Assembly: GCF_018320785.1 (NCBI RefSeq)
Contig: NC_054866.1
Span: 11,125,385-11,189,384 of the forward strand
DNA from: Cheilinus undulatus
Lineage: Eukaryota > Chordata > Actinopteri > Labriformes > Labridae
Direction: 5' to 3'
DNA length: 64,000 nucleotides
Translations under genes and position numbers: made by a program
The notes under the pieces: model-generated
What the model saw: the letters and a program-made list of their open reading frames with translations, nothing else
The model's database searches: none
Told to the model about the DNA's origin: nothing
Part shown: piece by piece, positions 60,701-64,000 of the stretch
Position numbering within the stretch: position 1 is the first letter of the stretch
Layout: the number at the start of each line of letters is the position of its first letter

Positions 60701-62968
60701 AATACCATGTATCTCTCTTATGGAGGAAAAAATGGTACCATCTGGTGAGAAACAGTAAAAACCGTTGAGCCTTAGCGTTGTATTAGAAGCTAAATATACC
60801 AGAGAAAATGATTTTTTGCCATAATATCAAGTTGGATCAATGGTGATGATTGATGTTGTGATGGAAGTTAACAGGACTTTTTGTCTTTAAAATTCAGAGT
60901 AGATTACACAGTATTGTAGGCATAATTTTAGGTTCAGTTTTCGAAATTTAGAGAAAAATCCACACCTTCACCACATGCCATGTCGTGCATATTAAGATGG
61001 CAACAATAATCCAAAACTGAAATAGACAAAGAAGTCCAGGGTGAGGCCTGAGGGTGAAGTCTGTACCTCTAAAATGTGTTCAGTTCATCCTTGGGTCAGA
61101 GCAAACATTTGCACAGAGTTTAAAGCCAATGCCTGTAAGTTCTTATTGTGTTCATATGAAAAAGATGAACAGTAGGCCAAAAAAATGACCTTAAGATTTG
61201 ACCTTTGCCCTCCAAAATCTACTCAGTTCCAGTGAGTCACAGTGGGCATTTGTGGAAAGTTGCTAATGGTCTAAATGATTGGAATGGATAAGGAACTGAA
61301 TGAATGCTAAAGCAACATAAAACCTAAACGGAAAAATAGTTAACTTACACACATTAATAATCCGATGATCTAAAACATTATTAAATCATTATAACACAAC
61401 AGAGTTATTTGTCCCTCTAGGTTCACTCAAACTACCACTGCAGCATTTTTCATAAATCAGCTTATAAAAACTAAAGTTATCACCTTATCGCTCAGGTCCT
61501 TGGGGACCTGACAGCAGCCAAAGTCGACTGACACTTGGCTCACATTACCAGCCATCAGTGCAGCTTCTACTGCAGCAAACGCTCTCTGCACAGCAGCCAG
61601 GCACTACAGGAAGAGAAGAAGAGTGAAACTTTAACACAGGAAAGACTGTAGTTATGCCTGTTATCTGACAGGTAACTGACATTCACACCTTCTCTGAGCC
61701 TCCAACTGCCAAATTTGTAAGACTCAAGCCCACAGCCTGAAACAAAAACCACAAGAGAGAGAGTCTGGTTATCAAGGGACAAAAGAATGAAAAGGTTTGA
61801 TAGCAGTATTTAGCAAATCTACATGTTTTATTTCAGAGTCATAGATTATACAGAGGATGGTAAAGTAGTATTGATATTTTACAGTTAAGGAGTGAAAACT
61901 GGTCTTAAAATCTCTCATTTTGCTACCTTGTACTTGTGCTGATACTGTGCTGATACAAACATTTAATGCTTTAGCTTACACTGCTGTACGCAGAAAAGTC
62001 CAGCCTTGCTATTACAGGAGCGGAGGAGGCCACGGCTCCAAACACCAGATGTGGAAACTGTGAAGGAAGTAGAATAATGTCCACATAAACATTTAAGAAA
62101 GGTCTCTGCATTAATTAAAGTCCCAGTCATGAAAAACAAGAAATGCACCTTTCCTCTGAACCAGGCAGACAGAGCTCCAGAGTACGAGCCTCCAAAGCTG
62201 ATCCAGGTGTTCCTGTGGCTCAGGCCGAATCTTTGACTGATGAACTGGTGGAATACTGCCAAGTCAACTAGCCTGGATAGAAAATACACACCAAAAAATT
62301 AAGGTCTAACATCATTATGATCAAAGATTGTTAAATCTTTCACATAAACAAGCCATACAGACGCCTGATGGATGCAAGGATATTTATATTTATAAAAGGC
62401 ATTCACAGGGAAAATGCCAAATCCTTACTTTTATTTGATTCTGTTGGAAAAAAAAAATCCCTTGGTATAAGATTTTTTGATTCAATATTTCTAAATATTT
62501 TTGATTATTTACTATATTATAATACTCTGTCCCCCCATAACAATGAGAGGGTCCTTGTAGTTTTTTCAGGGTTTTATCTTTTTATGTTTCAATTTCAGGA
62601 AAAAAAATGATGTTTTATTTTGTAATGACTCAGTAGATTCAGTCTTTTAACAAGATCTGGAGAAATTTGTCTTCTCTATTCTCTATGTACAGATGCATGT
62701 TGGCTCAAGGTTTCTGTAGTAGAAGGTGATCAGAGAGTCCAGTATTAATACTGGAAACCACAGAAGCCAGTGATTTGATGGTTGTAAATATAATGCATTG
62801 TAATGGAATAGAATTTTACACATAATTTCAACACTCACGCCTGCTGGCTGCTCAGGCACACCAGGTTCTCTGTTTTAAGGCCATCAGGGTTGATGCTGTC
62901 TCCATAGAAACGGTGCTCCAGAGTCAATATTAGAGCTCCATGTTCTTCAGCCATGTCGACATGGTGAC
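54671..62968 (-). CDS. prss16: thymus-specific serine protease, last ten coding exons (partial)
   Basis: This is a peptidase of family S28 (relatives: prolylcarboxypeptidase, DPP7). In mammals it acts in endosomes of thymic cortical epithelium and shapes peptides for MHC class II. Ten exons join in frame: 62839-62968, 62149-62272, 61980-62057, 61689-61736, 61484-61603, 58692-58850, 57875-58016, 57610-57789, 55593-55747, 54671-54754. They give 405 residues and a stop. The nucleophile motif GGSYSG is at about 62190, the Asp of VDPW at 55737-55739 and the His of DTAHC at 55653-55655. Cys pairs such as YQTCSEFGF and TCEDATCPFS match PRSS16. About 100 N-terminal residues, with the signal peptide, lie past the right edge. 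Confidence 0.93.
54970..55150. repeat. short array related to the 44-kb GTGGCAAAA array, inverse strand
   Basis: TTAACCCATTTTTATC, TAACCCTTTTTACAG, GTTTTGCCCC and TATAACCCATTTTTAGC are complements of the GGGTTAAAA and GGCAAAA words at 43.9-44.5 kb. It lies in a prss16 intron and spans only about 180 bp. Confidence 0.5.
55593..55747 (-). CDS. prss16: prss16 exon with catalytic Asp and His
   Basis: 155 nt, acceptor CTTCAG, donor GTTTGC. It encodes GVDPWRELSVVRDRTGSGDE then AQTVFIKDTAHCADMMNSRA. NG..DPW carries the Asp and DTAHC the His of the triad. Confidence 0.94.
56240..57443. mobile_element. non-autonomous hAT element in a prss16 intron
   Basis: It starts CAGTGGTTCCCAGTGTGGGG and ends TTTTGGGAACCCCTG. 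The 8-bp flanks CTCTTGGG and CTCTAGGA agree at six positions. GGGACCC at the left and GGGGTCAT at the right suit hAT ends. A TTAATC-type MITE is nested inside. Confidence 0.7.
56367..56852. repeat. TTAATC-rich MITE, copy 5, nested in the hAT
   Basis: ATTAGGCCTTTCATATAATT at the left and GGCTGACAGACCTAAT at the right form terminal inverted repeats. The middle aligns with the 31.5-kb copy in order. The hAT sequence resumes after it. Confidence 0.7.
57610..57789 (-). CDS. prss16: prss16 exon
   Basis: 180 nt, acceptor TGTGTAG, donor GTGAGT. It encodes QTCEDATCPFSGMVTLKTLT then EVCPMVFGISQHSLPGHIAF, TNTYFGGNNLP and RVLYVN. NTYFGG and VLYVNG are conserved in the family. Confidence 0.95.
57875..58016 (-). 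CDS. prss16: prss16 exon
   Basis: 142 nt, acceptor CTGCAG, donor GTACCA. It encodes IYRSTSEEPCLDISHEKSIK then a short stretch and AWTYQTCSEFGF. The WxYQTCxEFGF motif is typical of S28. It ends with one base of a Tyr codon. Confidence 0.94.
58692..58850 (-). CDS. prss16: prss16 exon
   Basis: 53 codons, phase 0, encoding IELMQNLADIFMGSVQYNEE then GVLMTINELCSVMTNYTNEE and DLAPYSRLVKLAQ. NYT is a possible N-glycosylation site. Donor GTATGA. The upstream intron (58851-61483) holds the 60-kb duplication and SINE. Confidence 0.92.
58851..59843. other. prss16: prss16 intron, left part
   Basis: AT-rich intron sequence. CACACAGTTGAGAACTGCTG at 59627-59646 looks like one worn hAT end with no clear partner. 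Confidence 0.4.
59844..60450. repeat. 243-bp tandem duplication, second copy split by a SINE
   Basis: CACAGTCCGGGACAGGTC starts at 59844 and at 60087. Both copies pass through AGCAAAACTGAT, GTAGTTAAAT and CACAGTGTC. Copy 1 then continues TTATTTTTATAGAAAATCCC. In copy 2 the matching AGTGTCTTATTTTGTTATAA resumes only after the SINE, at about 60350. Confidence 0.8.
60160..60349 (-). repeat. tRNA-headed SINE, copy 4
   Basis: The minus strand reads GGGGTGCAGATGGCCTAGTGG, whose TGGCCTAGTGG fits the A box consensus, then a weaker B box (GGATTCAAAG), the family body and a T/A tail (plus T run 60175-60194). It is inserted in the duplicated segment, and AGTGTC flanks it on both sides. Confidence 0.8.
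60451..61483. other. prss16: prss16 intron, right part, nothing recognised
   Basis: AT-rich intron sequence without a recognised repeat or exon. Confidence 0.45.
61484..61603 (-). CDS. prss16: prss16 exon
   Basis: 40 codons, phase 0, encoding CLAAVQRAFAAVEAALMAGN then VSQVSVDFGCCQVPKDLSDK. NVS is a possible N-glycosylation site. Acceptor CTGTAG, donor GTGATA. Confidence 0.9.
61689..61736 (-). CDS. prss16: prss16 exon (48 nt)
   Basis: 16 codons, phase 0 on both sides, encoding AVGLSLTNLAVGGSEK. Acceptor TTTCAG, donor GTGTGA. It aligns with the helical segment after ASSAPV. Confidence 0.88.
61980..62057 (-). CDS. prss16: prss16 exon
   Basis: 78 nt, phase 0 on both sides, encoding FPHLVFGAVASSAPVIARLD and FSAYSS. 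The ASSAPV motif follows the nucleophile exon in family S28. Donor GTAAGC. Confidence 0.93.
62149..62272 (-). CDS. prss16: prss16 exon with the catalytic Ser
   Basis: 124 nt, acceptor ATCCAG, donor GTGCAT. It encodes LVDLAVFHQFISQRFGLSHR then NTWISFGGSYSGALSAWFRG. The Ser of GGSY (codon 62187-62185) is the expected nucleophile. GGSYSG replaces the more common GGSYGG or GGSYAG. Confidence 0.95.
62839..62968 (-). CDS. prss16: prss16 exon (first in window)
   Basis: 130 nt, acceptor TTCCCAG, donor GTGAGT. It encodes HHVDMAEEHGALILTLEHRF then YGDSINPDGLKTENLVCLSS. EHRFYG is a strong S28 motif. The exon begins with two bases of a codon, so a further exon must lie upstream, beyond 63000. Confidence 0.93.
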
Positions 62969-64000
62969 CTGGGAAAGCATAGTTACATAAATACATGGTG
63001 TACCATGATCTAATAGATCTCTGAAGAAGAGAAGTGCAACAGCATAATCATTAAACATTTCAAGTGGCGTGTTTCTAGGAGTAATGACGCACGACTGCTT
63101 CATCCTCCTACAGGAGGTAAGAACCACTTGATCCTCATCATTAGGGTCCTAGACCCTATGAAAAGACATGATAGCTCTCAAAAAGTGAGGCCAGAACATT
63201 GTTGAGCACTTGCACACATGATTACTATGGCATCAGTAGCCACAGCAGTAATACCAGTGTTGTCATTTGGCTACTATATATTCTAGTCAACATCCAGCAA
63301 TGAAAGTCTCCAGTAAACAGGGTCCCTCTTTTAACTATAATACTGTTATTTCTTAGTGTAAGCCTTAGCTATTCAGTGCTACTGTTGCAAACAAGACGTT
63401 GCGATGATAAAGCTGTTCTTTGTCTTATAGAATAATTTTCAGGTATCAAATACTGGCATTACTAGTTTTCTAAGCTTTCCGTCTATGAAATGTGCACTAC
63501 ACAGATAACTGCGTGATAACATAATTGCATAAAAGGCTGCAAGTGTTGTTGTAGTCATTTAAAGGTTTACAAAAATTCCTGCAGAAAGGCCTGTAAGTGC
63601 ACAATAGTGTTACTGTTGCATTTTGCAGAAGTACTTTAATTTTCAAGAAAGGAAACATTTTTGTAAATGAGCTTATTTTGAAAGCAGTACTGTAAAATTT
63701 TCAGGTTTTGCATTTTTCATGCAACTTAATATTTGTTTATTTTGAGTCTAGAAATACACACTTCAAAACTGTCATTATTCACCGCATTTTCCTTGATAAT
63801 CAAGCAAGTGGACTCCCAATACCAGTTATGTATTATATTATAATCATGATAGCAAATCACAGTCCAGTCCAGTCTGTCCAGTATAATTGTAATCACACAT
63901 TATTACCAGATCATGCAGCATTAATCATGCTGATCAGCAGATGAAGTGCACTTCAAAGCAGATCAAAATACCACCTTTCTAGTCAGTCTGCAATTCCTCC
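62969..64000. other. prss16: prss16 upstream intron, right window edge
   Basis: No segment here encodes the expected N-terminal S28 sequence with splice sites on the minus strand. The missing 5' exons must lie farther right. No named repeat is seen. Confidence 0.5.

Noticed and set aside
63060..63140. Possible upstream prss16 exon
   Set aside because: The CAGGAGGTAAG-like donor is on the plus strand, and the minus strand shows no S28 sequence.

Overview
This is vertebrate nuclear DNA, almost certainly from a ray-finned (teleost) fish. Genes are split into short exons with GT-AG introns. The spaces between them are packed with repeat families typical of fish: Tc1/mariner transposons, hAT elements with 8-bp target duplications, AT-rich MITEs, tRNA-headed SINEs and LINE-like 3' tails. 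There are no bacterial operons, no CRISPR array and no free-standing tRNA or rRNA gene.

Two protein-coding genes can be supported, both on the minus strand. From 7623 to 23697 lies a complete meis3-type TALE homeobox gene: 12 coding exons, 1257 nt, 418 residues, all exon phases consistent. It starts with a 12-nt coding exon (MEKR) and ends with DIHAH. A CpG-rich segment at 24120-24480 is the likely promoter side. From 54671 to 62968 lie the last ten coding exons of prss16 (thymus-specific serine protease, peptidase family S28). They encode 405 residues with Ser, Asp and His all present. Its signal-peptide and N-terminal exons lie beyond the right edge. The two genes act in unrelated settings, developmental transcription control and peptide processing, so the sequence suggests linkage rather than a shared pathway.

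The left 6.6 kb is a stack of repeats. A 1613-bp Tc1 element of the IR/DR type sits inside a repeat that carries a RecQ-helicase-like exon; a second copy of that repeat without the insertion is at 50.6 kb. Beside it is a Tc1 remnant cut open by an AT-rich MITE. The meis3 introns hold a Tc1-type pseudogene (8.4-9.7 kb), a 281-bp tandem duplication (12.5-12.9 kb), two back-to-back perfect hairpins (15.1 kb), a LINE-tail-derived TATC-like satellite (15.3-16.7 kb), another hairpin (21.4 kb) and a 33-base A run (T on the coding strand) just inside intron 1. From 24.5 to 54 kb I see no convincing exon. This stretch holds several hAT elements, two more Tc1 remnants, a 42-bp minisatellite that reads as 14-residue repeats, a decayed GTGGCAAAA-type array, SINEs, and a few GC-rich non-repeat islands (25.3, 33.4-34.2, 41.0-41.5, 48.1-48.4 kb) that could be regulatory.

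I found no clearly new biological system. The most unusual signals are the paired perfect hairpins, the T33 tract next to the splice donor of the 12-nt exon, the 14-residue-coding minisatellite, and several nested insertions whose empty sites can be read within this same window.
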